NCBI GenBank assembly: GCA_902761685.1
Contig: CACWLI010000004.1
Coordinates: forward strand, 46,331 to 110,330
Length of the DNA: 64,000 nucleotides
Direction: 5' to 3'
From: an uncultured Erysipelotrichaceae bacterium
GTDB taxonomy: Bacteria; Bacillota_I; Bacilli_A; RF39; UBA660
Positions within the stretch are counted from its first letter, which is position 1. Every line of letters starts with the position of its first letter. Position numbers and translations under genes: made by a program. This document shows, in pieces, positions 26,633 to 35,439 of the stretch. The notes below the pieces were generated by a model, which was given only the letters and a program-made list of their open reading frames with translations, searched no databases and had not been told where the DNA came from.

Positions 26633-28264
26633 TTATAAAGTTCTAACTTCTTCATATTTATCCGATTTTACAACTCTTTGTCTATAATATTCATCTATTA
26701 AATCTGCAATTTTATTTCCTACCATATTTCTAAGTAAATTTAAACCTTCTACTCTATGTGGTGACTTTAATATTTGTGAATAATTAGCCATTATTTCATC
26801 AAATGCTTTTATTTCTTCACTATTATAGTAATAAATGCCATGTCCTGAACATCCTTTTATTACTTCTCCATTTTTATTTTTTAATTTTTCATCAAAGAAA
26901 CTGCCCATAAAAATAGCATCCATTATATCTCCAACAGCAAGATAATAACCATATTCACATCTAAATATTATATCTCTTAATTCAGTTTTTAATATTTGTT
27001 CATGTTGTTTTAAGTATTCTTCAACTGTAAATGTATGTTTAAATATTTGTTCAAGAGTTTCTCTTCTATACCCTTTTTTAATATACTCATTTATTCTTTG
27101 TTCTTTATTCCAACTCAAATAATTTTTAATATATTCAATTGATTTTTCGCTTCTTATATCATTAAAATAATCATCATATGCTTCATCTACCATTTGATTA
27201 ATAGTTTCCGATATTTCATAATATCTTTTACTATATTTATCAAGATTATTAATAGTTTCAGGATTATTTCTTACTCTTAATACTAAATCATAATATTCAC
27301 TAGGTACTTCTCTATCTGATAATAAATTAAATAATGCATGACCTAATTCATGATTTAGTGTATTAATCAATTTCTTATCAAGAAATACATATTTAAAAAT
27401 TGGATCAAAGCAACTATTTTGACTGTTTATTTTAAATGAAAAGTTAGGATTATTCATTTTTATATTACATAATTGTATTACTTCATCTCTAGCATATGGA
27501 TTATTATTTTGTATTGAATATCTATATGTATCTAATAATAAATCTATTAAATCTCTATTACTTTCATTGTCAGATAACATAAAATCTCTTAATGTATCTA
27601 ATTCTTCTTCGCTTTCATAATCTAATTTTATATAATGATATTCTTCATAAAAATTTCTAATATAATTACTAACAAAGCTATCTGGAATAATAGGAATTCT
27701 TATTTCTTCTTGACTAAAATTATGTAGTTTTAAATATGTGCCCACTTTAAAACTCTTTTTAACTTCATCACATAATATTACATTTAAAGTTAAATTCTTA
27801 TTACTTTCAAGTAATACATCTATTAAATATTTACCATTTTTCTTTTTAAATAGTTCTTCATCTGTAAGTTCTCTTAAATATTCAATTAAGCCTTTTCTAG
27901 CAAACAATAGATAAAACTTTGCTATTATATTAATATTTTCAGTAAACAAAAATGGATCTAATGATGATAGATTAAATGAATTTGGATTTGATAGAAAATA
28001 ATCTACAATCAATTCTAAATTAGATTCATTTTGACCAATTAATACATCAAAAGATACATATTCAAGTAAATCAAATCTCTTTTTATTATAAATAATTTTA
28101 AACGCTTCTTCAGTTGAAAATGAAGCACAATAAAACTCTTCATTATTATCAATTAATTTTTCTAATAATGTTTCACCATCTATATCCTTGGCTAGTAATT
28201 GTTCTTCACTATATTTATTAACCATAGGATTAATTAATTTTTTATTGTCTTCATTTTCAATCAT
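26633..28264 (-). CDS. HExxH metalloprotease-like protein, paralogue B
   Basis: 543 residues, cytoplasmic by sequence. The C-terminal 370 residues match paralogue A along their length: LNHELGHALF near residue 306, VGDIMDAIFMGSFF, KGCSGHGIYYYN, FDEIMANY near residue 490, and EGLNLLRNMVGNKIADLIDE. The extra N-terminal 170 residues contain short helical repeats (DGETLLEKLIDNNEEF, NGKYLIDVLLESN) that resemble ankyrin-type repeats and might bind a protein partner. It sits between rsgA and rpe after a strong hairpin. Function unknown; protease activity is inferred from the HExxH motif. Confidence 0.82.
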   Translation of the reverse strand: MIENEDNKKLINPMVNKYSEEQLLAKDIDGETLLEKLIDNNEEFYCASFSTEEAFKIIYNKKRFDLLEYVSFDVLIGQNESNLELIVDYFLSNPNSFNLSSLDPFLFTENINIIAKFYLLFARKGLIEYLRELTDEELFKKKNGKYLIDVLLESNKNLTLNVILCDEVKKSFKVGTYLKLHNFSQEEIRIPIIPDSFVSNYIRNFYEEYHYIKLDYESEEELDTLRDFMLSDNESNRDLIDLLLDTYRYSIQNNNPYARDEVIQLCNIKMNNPNFSFKINSQNSCFDPIFKYVFLDKKLINTLNHELGHALFNLLSDREVPSEYYDLVLRVRNNPETINNLDKYSKRYYEISETINQMVDEAYDDYFNDIRSEKSIEYIKNYLSWNKEQRINEYIKKGYRRETLEQIFKHTFTVEEYLKQHEQILKTELRDIIFRCEYGYYLAVGDIMDAIFMGSFFDEKLKNKNGEVIKGCSGHGIYYYNSEEIKAFDEIMANYSQILKSPHRVEGLNLLRNMVGNKIADLIDEYYRQRVVKSDKYEEVRTL

Positions 28265-28278
28265 ATATTTCCTTTATT

Positions 28279-28314
28279 AAAATAAGCAAGGCTTAAGAAG
28301 CACTTGCTTATTTT
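28279..28314 (-). terminator. Intrinsic terminator after rsgA
   Basis: 12-bp stem AAAATAAGCAAG / CTTGCTTATTTT with a 12-nt loop, overlapping the rsgA stop and followed by an A/T-rich tail. It separates the prpC-prkC-rsgA unit from the metalloprotease-rpe unit. Confidence 0.8.
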
Positions 28315-29144
28315 CTATCACTTACTTCTTCAAGAAATTTAATATAATTATTATATCTCCATTCTGGTATTTTATTTTTTTCAACTAACTCAATAACACT
28401 ACAACCTTGTTCTTTTATATGTAAACATGTTCTATATTTACAAGGCTTATTAAAATCAGGATAGTAGTTTTTTATACTTTTTTTATCTACATTTAATTCA
28501 AGTGAACTAAATCCAGGAGTATCAGCAATTAATCCACCATTAACTTCTAATAATTCTACTAATCTAGTTGTATGTTTTCCTCTACCTAATGACAATGATA
28601 CTTCTCCTGTCTTAAGTTCAAGAGAAACATCTATTTTGTTAAGTAGACTTGATTTACCTGCTCCAGTTTGTCCACATAAAGCAACAACTGAGTTAGCAAA
28701 TTCTTTTTTTATTTTAGAAATACTTGTATTAACATAGACCTTAATTCCTAATTTTCTATAATAATTAATATATTTCTTTATATCATTTTTTTCTTTTAAT
28801 GATATCATATCAGTTTTAGTAATAATTATAATTGGTTCTATTTTATTAACAGATGCAATTATTAAAAATTTATCAATCAAGTAAGAAGAAAAACTTGGAA
28901 TAGATGTACTTTGTACTATTAACAGCTTATCTATGTTTGCTATTAATGGTCTATCCAAATAATTCTTTCTTGGCTCTATTTTTTCTATTGTTTTAGTATT
29001 TGTATTAACTATGACATTATCACCTACTACAGGAACTATTTTTTCATTTCTTATTTTTCCTCTAGTTTTTGTTTCTATAATAGTATTATTTTCTAATAAT
29101 ACTTTATGTATAGAAGCGTTAATACATATTATTTTACCTTTCAT
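28308..29144 (-). CDS. rsgA: Ribosome small subunit-dependent GTPase RsgA
   Basis: Circularly permuted GTPase in late 30S maturation. G motifs appear in permuted order: G4 TKTD, G1 GQTGAGKSSLLN, G3 DTPGFSSLEL; the C-terminal zinc motif is CKYRTCLHIKEQGC. A longer frame opens at 29213 but would overlap prkC; the ATG at 29144 has a GGGGAG site and lies 1 nt after the prkC stop, giving 278 residues starting MKGKIICINASI, which aligns with the OB-fold start of the family. Confidence 0.95.
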   Translation of the reverse strand: MKGKIICINASIHKVLLENNTIIETKTRGKIRNEKIVPVVGDNVIVNTNTKTIEKIEPRKNYLDRPLIANIDKLLIVQSTSIPSFSSYLIDKFLIIASVNKIEPIIIITKTDMISLKEKNDIKKYINYYRKLGIKVYVNTSISKIKKEFANSVVALCGQTGAGKSSLLNKIDVSLELKTGEVSLSLGRGKHTTRLVELLEVNGGLIADTPGFSSLELNVDKKSIKNYYPDFNKPCKYRTCLHIKEQGCSVIELVEKNKIPEWRYNNYIKFLEEVSDRK

Positions 29145-29145
29145 A

Positions 29146-30954
29146 TTACTCCCCTGTATTAGTATTTTCTTCTCCTGAAGTTTCTTCTTTTGGTTCATCT
29201 GAAGGTGTTTCAACTACTTGAGGCTTTGTTGATACAGTTATTACTAAAGTAGCTCCTGGTGTTACTACACTACCTTCACTTCTACTTTGTTTTAGTATTG
29301 TTCCTTCTGCTACACTTGATGATTCTTGATATTTAATTTCTAGTTTTAATTCATGTTTACTAGCAAATTCTTCTATTTTGGAAATAGTATATCCACTTGT
29401 AAAGTTTGGATATTTATATTCTATTTCAGGAATTATTATTTTAATTTGATTACCAAGTTTACTTGCTTCACCAGCAGCTGGTTCTGTTCTTAATACTTCT
29501 TCTTCTTTAACTTTAGCTTTTTCATCTACAGTTTCAGTTTCAACAAGAACATTACATTCACATTGAGCTTCTATTTTACCTTTTACTTCTAAATAGTTTT
29601 GACCTGTAAAGTCTTCCATTATATATGTTCCTTCACCAGATGACAAATACAATGTAATTGTAGTACCACTTTTTCTCTTAGTACCAATTTCTGGACTTGT
29701 TTTAACTACATTTTCTTCTTCAATAGTTTCACTTACAACATATTTATATTCTGTTGATACATCAAATCCAAGATCAACAAGTTCATTTGTTGCTTCTACT
29801 GCTGTTTTACCAGATACATCTGGTATTGTTATATTTTTAACTTTACTTTCTTTTTCAAAGAATAATGTTGCTACTATTGTTGTTACAAGTATTAATGCTG
29901 TGAATAGTCCAAGGAATACTATAAGTGTTTTTTTGCCACCTCTTTTTTCTTCATAATCATCTTCTTCATCATCTTCATCATATTCTATCTTTTTTACTTT
30001 CTCAGCTTTTTTAACAACTTTTTTAGGTTCTTCACTCTTTTTTAAAGAAGCTAATTCATCATCTAATTTCTTAGTATCCTCTAAATCATTTTCTGGATAT
30101 TTATAAACATATCTTTTTTCATCTTTTCTTGAGTCATCTAAAGCTGTTTTTAAATCTTCATGCATTTCACGAGCATCAGTATATCTATTTTTTGGATTTT
30201 TAGCTGTTGCTCTTATAATTACATTTTCTATTGATTGAGGAATTGTAGGATTAGCTTTTCTAACACTTGGAAGTGGTTCTTTTAAATGCTTTAAAGCTAT
30301 TTCTACTGCATTATCTCCTTTGTATGGAACAAGACCAGTAAGTAATTCATACATCATTATTCCCATTGAATAAATATCACTTTTAATTGTTGATCCTTTT
30401 CCTTGAGCTTGTTCTGGTGGTAAATAATGAACTGTTCCCATAACTGAATTAGTTTGAGTTAGTTGTGTAGAGTTAAGTGCTGTTGCTACTCCAAAATCAG
30501 TTATTTTAATCATTCCATTTGCTAATATCATTATATTTTGAGGTTTTATATCTCTATGAATAATATAAGCATCATGTGCATGTGCCATACCATCAGTAAG
30601 TTGTAACATTATATCAACAACTTCTGTTATAGATAAATGACCACGTGATTTTAAAACTTGTTTTAATGTTTTACCATCAACATATTCCATTACAATGTAA
30701 TATTGTCCATCATCTTCTCCAACATCATACATTTCTACAATATTTGGGTGAGATAAACTTGAAGCAGATAATGCTTCTCTTTGAAAACGTCTAACAAATT
30801 TTTCATCATTTGCTAAGTCGCCTCTTAAAACTTTAACAGCTACATTTCTATCTAATATAGTATCATGAGCTAAATAAACATTAGCCATTCCACCTTCACC
30901 TAAAGTTTTAATTATCTGATATCTATCATTAATTTTTGTACCTTTTACTATCAC
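29146..30954 (-). CDS. prkC: PASTA-domain Ser/Thr protein kinase (PrkC)
   Basis: Transmembrane kinase that senses peptidoglycan fragments and controls growth, germination or division. Kinase domain at the N-terminus: LGEGGMANVYLA, VAVKVL Lys, IIHRDIKPQN, ITDFGVA. A Lys/Glu-rich juxtamembrane stretch and one span near residue 350 lead to three extracellular PASTA repeats (DVSGKTAVEATNEL ..., DFTGQNYLEVKGK ..., FTSGYTISKIEEF ...) and an acidic tail. I choose the GTG at 30954, 1 nt after the prpC stop and with GGTGGTG upstream. Paired with the phosphatase PrpC, as is usual. Confidence 0.95.
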   Translation of the reverse strand: MIVKGTKINDRYQIIKTLGEGGMANVYLAHDTILDRNVAVKVLRGDLANDEKFVRRFQREALSASSLSHPNIVEMYDVGEDDGQYYIVMEYVDGKTLKQVLKSRGHLSITEVVDIMLQLTDGMAHAHDAYIIHRDIKPQNIMILANGMIKITDFGVATALNSTQLTQTNSVMGTVHYLPPEQAQGKGSTIKSDIYSMGIMMYELLTGLVPYKGDNAVEIALKHLKEPLPSVRKANPTIPQSIENVIIRATAKNPKNRYTDAREMHEDLKTALDDSRKDEKRYVYKYPENDLEDTKKLDDELASLKKSEEPKKVVKKAEKVKKIEYDEDDEEDDYEEKRGGKKTLIVFLGLFTALILVTTIVATLFFEKESKVKNITIPDVSGKTAVEATNELVDLGFDVSTEYKYVVSETIEEENVVKTSPEIGTKRKSGTTITLYLSSGEGTYIMEDFTGQNYLEVKGKIEAQCECNVLVETETVDEKAKVKEEEVLRTEPAAGEASKLGNQIKIIIPEIEYKYPNFTSGYTISKIEEFASKHELKLEIKYQESSSVAEGTILKQSRSEGSVVTPGATLVITVSTKPQVVETPSDEPKEETSGEENTNTGE

Positions 30955-30955
30955 A

Positions 30956-31693
30956 CTATTCACCACCGAATCTTACACACGCAATTGTTATATTATCAGT
31001 TCCCCCACGCATGTTGGCTTTCATAATCATTTTACCAACTTGCTCTTCTAAATCTAATTCCTTATCATTTAATACTTTTTCTATTTGTTCCACACTCATC
31101 ATATTTGTAAGTCCATCGCTACATAAGAAAACGCCATCAACTTCTCTTTCTACATCAAAAATATCCATATCTATTTTCTCTGCAGCACCCAATGCTTTCA
31201 TTAAAACATTTTTTTGTGGATGTACTTTAGCGTCACTTTCAGATATTTCTCCATTTTCAAGTAGTATGTTTACAAGTGTATGATCTTTTGTAACTTTATA
31301 TAGTTTACCTTTCTTGTATACAAATCCACTTGAATCTCCTATATTTCCAAATAGTAAAAATTCATTTGTAATTACTGCACATACACAAGTTGTACCAAGT
31401 CCACTTGCATCTATATGTTCTTCAGCATATTTAAGTATTTTTACATTTACTTCATCTATTATTTCTTTTAACCAAATAACTGCTTCTTCTTTTGTTCCGA
31501 TACTTGATAATTCACTAAATCTACGACTAAGTTCATTAACAGCAAGTGAAGAAGCAACTTCTCCAGCTTTATGTCCACCCATTCCATCAGCAACTACAAC
31601 TAATAATTCATTATTACCATTTTCTACTATTGTAACTGAATCTTCATTATGACTTCTAACTTTTCCTGGGTCTGTTTGATAATATGTTAACAT
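30956..31693 (-). CDS. prpC: PP2C-family Ser/Thr phosphatase (PrpC)
   Basis: Dephosphorylates PrkC and its substrates. 245 residues with the PPM metal-binding motifs: VADGMGGHKAGEVAS, GDSSGFVYKKGKL, LCSDGLTNM and GGTDNITIACV. Three nt downstream of rlmN and 1 nt upstream of prkC, so rlmN-prpC-prkC-rsgA form one transcript. Confidence 0.95.
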   Translation of the reverse strand: MLTYYQTDPGKVRSHNEDSVTIVENGNNELLVVVADGMGGHKAGEVASSLAVNELSRRFSELSSIGTKEEAVIWLKEIIDEVNVKILKYAEEHIDASGLGTTCVCAVITNEFLLFGNIGDSSGFVYKKGKLYKVTKDHTLVNILLENGEISESDAKVHPQKNVLMKALGAAEKIDMDIFDVEREVDGVFLCSDGLTNMMSVEQIEKVLNDKELDLEEQVGKMIMKANMRGGTDNITIACVRFGGE

Positions 31694-31696
31694 ATC

Positions 31697-32716
31697 TCAC
31701 AACCTTTCTGCATTTGCACGTAATTGTCCACAAGCAGCTGATAAATTACCGCCCATTTCTTTTCTTATTGTTACATTTACATTATTCGATTTAAGTATAT
31801 CATAAAAACTTTTTATTTTAAAGTCATTACTTCTTTTGAGTTCAAAATGAGATGTTTCATTATATGGAATTAAGTTAACATACATTAGTTTTCCTTTAAC
31901 TAAATTAGCAAGCTGTCTTGCACATTCATCACTGTCATTAATACCTGCAAGCATAATATATTCTATAGTAACTCTTCTATTAGTTTTTTCAATATAATAG
32001 TCTAATGCTTCCATTACTTTTTCTATCTTATATGCATGATTAACTTTCATTATCTTATCTCTTATTTCATTATTTGGAGCGTGTAAACTAATTGCCAAGT
32101 TTACACCTGTCTCCATATCAGCAAACTCATATATTTTTGGAACAAGTCCACAAGTAGAAATTGTTAAATGTCTTTGTCCTATATTAATCATTTTATTATT
32201 AGTAACAACACTTATAAATCTTTTAATATTGTTGAAGTTATCAAATGGTTCTCCAATTCCCATTACTACAATACTATCTATTCTAACATTTTCATATTTT
32301 GAAACAGCAATTACTTGCCCAACTAATTCACCCAGTGTTAAATCTCTTACTTTTTTAAGTCTTCCACTTTCACAAAAAGAACACCCCATATTGCATCCTA
32401 CTTGACTAGATACACATAGTGAATATCCATAATCATGATTCATTAAAACACATTCTATTTTATTTGAATCTTTTAATTCAAGCAAATATTTATTAGCAAG
32501 ATTACTCTTTTCAACTTCAACGACTTTTAAATCTTCAAAATGAATATTTTCATTACAAAAAGAAATAAGTTTTTTACTTAAATTAGTCATTTTATCAAAA
32601 TCATATGTTTTCTTTTCATACATCCACTCAATAATTTGAGTAGCATTATATTTTTTAAACCCATTTTCTATTAAAAATTTTTCTAATTCTTCTAATGTAA
32701 AATCATAAATATTCAT
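31697..32716 (-). CDS. rlmN: 23S rRNA/tRNA adenine-C2 methyltransferase RlmN
   Basis: Radical SAM enzyme methylating A2503 of 23S rRNA and A37 of some tRNAs. The cluster motif CNMGCSFC (CX3CX2C), the VVMGIGEPFDN segment, HLTISTCG and the C-terminal ERKEMGG-like RKEMGGNLSAACGQL with its methyl-carrier Cys are present. A longer frame opens at 32791, inside the upstream terminator; the ATG at 32716 (MNIYDFTLEE) follows an extended -10 promoter and gives a normal 339-residue enzyme. Ribosome-binding site is weak (GGTGA). Confidence 0.95.
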   Translation of the reverse strand: MNIYDFTLEELEKFLIENGFKKYNATQIIEWMYEKKTYDFDKMTNLSKKLISFCNENIHFEDLKVVEVEKSNLANKYLLELKDSNKIECVLMNHDYGYSLCVSSQVGCNMGCSFCESGRLKKVRDLTLGELVGQVIAVSKYENVRIDSIVVMGIGEPFDNFNNIKRFISVVTNNKMINIGQRHLTISTCGLVPKIYEFADMETGVNLAISLHAPNNEIRDKIMKVNHAYKIEKVMEALDYYIEKTNRRVTIEYIMLAGINDSDECARQLANLVKGKLMYVNLIPYNETSHFELKRSNDFKIKSFYDILKSNNVNVTIRKEMGGNLSAACGQLRANAERL

Positions 32717-32732
32717 TTCATTCACCAAATTA

Positions 32733-32741
32733 ATTATAACA
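32733..32741 (-). promoter_or_regulatory. Extended -10 promoter of the rlmN-prpC-prkC-rsgA unit
   Basis: TGTTATAAT, directly after the T-tract of the preceding terminator and 16 nt before the chosen rlmN start. Confidence 0.6.
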
Positions 32742-32747
32742 CAAAAA

Positions 32748-32770
32748 AAGAATTCATAATATGAATTCTT
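32748..32770 (-). terminator. Intrinsic terminator of the membrane protein gene
   Basis: AAGAATTCAT, 3-nt loop, ATGAATTCTT, then TTTTTG reading leftwards; touches the stop codon at 32769. Confidence 0.88.
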
Positions 32771-33689
32771 ACTTAGATAAATTTCTTCCACCCCATTCCA
32801 CTATAGTATAACCACTTCTAGTTACTTTTTCTAACTTTTGTTCTTTTACATTTATCTTTTTATCAAGTCCTTTAAAATCCATTATTACTCTAATTAAAGT
32901 ATCTGGTTTCTTATCAAAATATAATGGCATATAATTATTAATTTCGTCAATGGTTCTAAATCTAATATAATTATAGTTATTCTTATTTAATTGTGGTAAC
33001 CAATAAATGATAAATTCTTCTATTTCTCTTTCATTAAGACCTAAATATTCTAATTTTTCCTCTAAAAAATTTACAGTTTCTTCTTTACTAATTACAAATC
33101 CTTCTTTTGTATTTATCTTTGTATCATCTTTAGCGTCCCAAAATAATGAATAATAATTTCTTTTAGTATTATAGTCATATATATTTCCATTTTCATCTAC
33201 ATGTACATTCCATCCACTATTATATTCTGGATATGTTGTACTTAGTAAATTACAATTACCAAGTTTGATATTTAAATCCATCTCCTTTATTGGATAAATA
33301 TACATTACAGGTTTATCAACAGTTACATATCTAAATCTATAATTATATTGAATTATTCTAAAAATAATATGTACAACTATAACAATTATTATTGATAATA
33401 TAGGAACAATAATTCTTTTAAACATTTTATTTTTTATAGATTTAATTATACTAATAATTGAAATAATGATAGTTGCTAATAATAATGGTATAAGAGATAT
33501 ATACATTACTGCTAGTCCTAAATCAGCCATTATATTACTTGTAATTCTATATGAGCTAACATCAAATGGATTAGTAATTTTCATACAAATTATTTGTAAT
33601 ACCGTAAATATAATACTAATTATTACTATAAAGCATAATACATAGTTTAATTTGTTAAAATAATCATTTTCTTTAAAATACTTTTTCAT
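32769..33689 (-). CDS. Conserved membrane protein of unknown function
   Basis: 306 residues: three N-terminal spans (residues 12-120), then a soluble domain starting KPVMYIYPIKEMDLNIKLG. The pattern YPEYNSGWNVHVDENGNIYD, LFWDAK, FLEEKLEYLGLNEREIEEFI, YWLPQL, and the C-terminal GYTIVEWGG is one I recall from conserved uncharacterised proteins in Firmicutes and some eukaryotes; I know no function for it. Its own promoter (TATGTTATAAT at 33705) and terminator make it monocistronic. Confidence 0.82.
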   Translation of the reverse strand: MKKYFKENDYFNKLNYVLCFIVIISIIFTVLQIICMKITNPFDVSSYRITSNIMADLGLAVMYISLIPLLLATIIISIISIIKSIKNKMFKRIIVPILSIIIVIVVHIIFRIIQYNYRFRYVTVDKPVMYIYPIKEMDLNIKLGNCNLLSTTYPEYNSGWNVHVDENGNIYDYNTKRNYYSLFWDAKDDTKINTKEGFVISKEETVNFLEEKLEYLGLNEREIEEFIIYWLPQLNKNNYNYIRFRTIDEINNYMPLYFDKKPDTLIRVIMDFKGLDKKINVKEQKLEKVTRSGYTIVEWGGRNLSK

Positions 33690-33718
33690 ATTATCACCAC
33701 TTCAATTATAACATATAA

Positions 33719-33749
33719 AAAGAATTTATAACTATTTTATAAATTCTTT
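33719..33749 (-). terminator. Intrinsic terminator
   Basis: 13-bp stem AAAGAATTTATAA / TTATAAATTCTTT with a 5-nt loop, overlapping the end of the 118-residue gene, with a T-run on the left; followed directly by the extended -10 box at 33705-33713. Confidence 0.88.
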
Positions 33750-34088
33750 TATTTTTCTTTCTTTTTCAAGTTCAACTCTTTTCTTGTATAATACTGCTTT
33801 AGTTCTTAATACATCTGGTCTTATACTAGATATTATTGAAGCTGTTTTAATTTTTGATTCATCATTAATAAAATCATCAATTCCATATGAACCAGTTCTA
33901 TCAAGTAAAAAGCTTAAATAATCATCTTCTACTAATAAATCATAATACATTTGTCTAGAATAAATAACCATTTTATCTTCATCAGGCAAACTATTTTCAT
34001 CTATTTCTCCAAACAACCATAATGTAAATATTGGGTTGTTTTCAATTTCATCTAGTCTTTCTCTATCTAATAATAATATTTTATTCAT
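33732..34088 (-). CDS. Unknown 118-residue protein
   Basis: Soluble, mostly helical, acidic in the middle and basic at the C-terminus (YKKRVELEKERKIKEF). Family not recognised. Last gene of a four-gene run starting at 36566 with short gaps (3'-118-residue, 234-residue, nucleotidase-like, radical-SAM-like), so probably co-transcribed with them. Confidence 0.75.
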   Translation of the reverse strand: MNKILLLDRERLDEIENNPIFTLWLFGEIDENSLPDEDKMVIYSRQMYYDLLVEDDYLSFLLDRTGSYGIDDFINDESKIKTASIISSIRPDVLRTKAVLYKKRVELEKERKIKEFIK

Positions 34089-34099
34089 TTAATACTCCT

Positions 34100-34804
34100 T
34101 TATTTTTTTAATAATGGTCTAGAAGCTGCTATATGTAATAATTCTAAACTTCTATTTCTTGCATATTCCATTTCACTGTCAATAAATTCCTCGTTAACCC
34201 ATTTGTCTCTAATTGAATCCATTATTTTTTCTGAAGATGTATATCTATAATTATCTAAATCTAAACTACATTCTGTTAAATAATGTGTTCCATAATCAAA
34301 TGAACTTTTATAGTAGTCTCTTCCATCAATAGTAACAGATAATTCATAATCAAGAGCATTTGCATTTCTTCCATTATTAGAATTTAATATGACAAAATCT
34401 CTATTTGCTAACATTTCTCTTATTTCTCTATCATTATAAACTCTATTTGGATCTATATCTTTATTTGGCATAATATACCAATCAGAGAATAAATAAACTA
34501 CTCTATCAAAATATGCTAATTTTTCTTTAATATATTTAACATATTTAGTCTTTAATTTTTGATACTTAATACCAAGTTCTTTACAAACTTTATCAATATT
34601 TTGTACTGGTTCAAATATTAAACCTAAACTATAATGCATATTAAATAGTTGCCAAAATACATTTCTATTTAAACTACTTTCTTTCATAATACTTAAATCA
34701 TTATATAAAGCATCATAATAATTACTCAATGATTCTAATTCTGCAACTGAAAGAGAATCAACATCAATATAATTAACTTCTTTTTTTCTATAAATATTCA
34801 TCAA
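34100..34804 (-). CDS. Unknown 234-residue protein
   Basis: Soluble protein without recognised domain; Tyr-rich (DSLSVAELESLSNYYDALYN, YSLGLIFEPVQNIDKVCKEL). Seen only as a member of the run between 33732 and 36566. Neighbouring a nucleotidase-like and a radical-SAM-like gene suggests nucleotide or modification chemistry, but nothing in its own sequence supports that. Confidence 0.75.
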   Translation of the reverse strand: MMNIYRKKEVNYIDVDSLSVAELESLSNYYDALYNDLSIMKESSLNRNVFWQLFNMHYSLGLIFEPVQNIDKVCKELGIKYQKLKTKYVKYIKEKLAYFDRVVYLFSDWYIMPNKDIDPNRVYNDREIREMLANRDFVILNSNNGRNANALDYELSVTIDGRDYYKSSFDYGTHYLTECSLDLDNYRYTSSEKIMDSIRDKWVNEEFIDSEMEYARNRSLELLHIAASRPLLKK

Positions 34805-34821
34805 AACCCTCCAAATAATTA

Positions 34822-35439
34822 TTAATTATTATAATTATTTTTTAATGTATATACAACACTTTTATTTAGTTTTTTACTTACAAATTCGCATATTTCTATC
34901 CATGAATCAAATTCTATTACATATTCACTTTCATCTAAATGTTCACCATGTGATGTATTTAAATATAAACATTTAATTCCGTTGTTAATAAGTACTCTAC
35001 AATTACCAGGATTATCTTCTATCATATAGTCTATGTTTTCACTTAAACAAACTTCTACCTTATTACCTGCTGAAAAAAATATTTTATCAAAAGATATTGA
35101 TTCACTTTTTAATCTTTCTAAAACATACCAAAAAATATTTTTATTAAATCCACCTCTAGCAGTTATACAATCAAGTTCACAGCCAATACTTTTTAAATAA
35201 TCTATACCAAATTTTGCATAAGGGATTACAGGAGAAGACATAGTAGCATCTTTAGAATATATTTTCATAAATTCATCTTTTTCTTCTTTAGTCCAATTAA
35301 ATCTATCTAGGTAAAAGAATTTACTTTTATCCTCTTTATCATCTTTCTTTAATACAAATAAATTATGAAATCTAGCATTATCACTCATTACTCTTTCATA
35401 ATCAATAATAACACCATCAAAATCTACTCCAATTTTCAT
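34822..35439 (-). CDS. HAD-superfamily nucleotidase-like protein
   Basis: 205 residues, resembling the 5'(3')-deoxyribonucleotidase branch of HAD hydrolases. The nucleophile motif is at the extreme N-terminus (IGVDFDGVIID), motif II is probably CITARGG, and motif IV is MIEDNPGNC. A small cap follows motif I. Substrate is likely a phosphorylated nucleotide or sugar. The ATG overlaps the radical-SAM-like gene stop by 4 nt (35436-35439), so the two products are made together. Confidence 0.8.
   Translation of the reverse strand: MKIGVDFDGVIIDYERVMSDNARFHNLFVLKKDDKEDKSKFFYLDRFNWTKEEKDEFMKIYSKDATMSSPVIPYAKFGIDYLKSIGCELDCITARGGFNKNIFWYVLERLKSESISFDKIFFSAGNKVEVCLSENIDYMIEDNPGNCRVLINNGIKCLYLNTSHGEHLDESEYVIEFDSWIEICEFVSKKLNKSVVYTLKNNYNN

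Noticed and set aside
29145..29213. Longer rsgA N-terminus
   Set aside because: It would overlap the prkC C-terminus; the start at 29144 has its own ribosome-binding site.
32717..32791. Longer rlmN N-terminus
   Set aside because: It would begin inside the upstream terminator and promoter and adds residues unlike the family.
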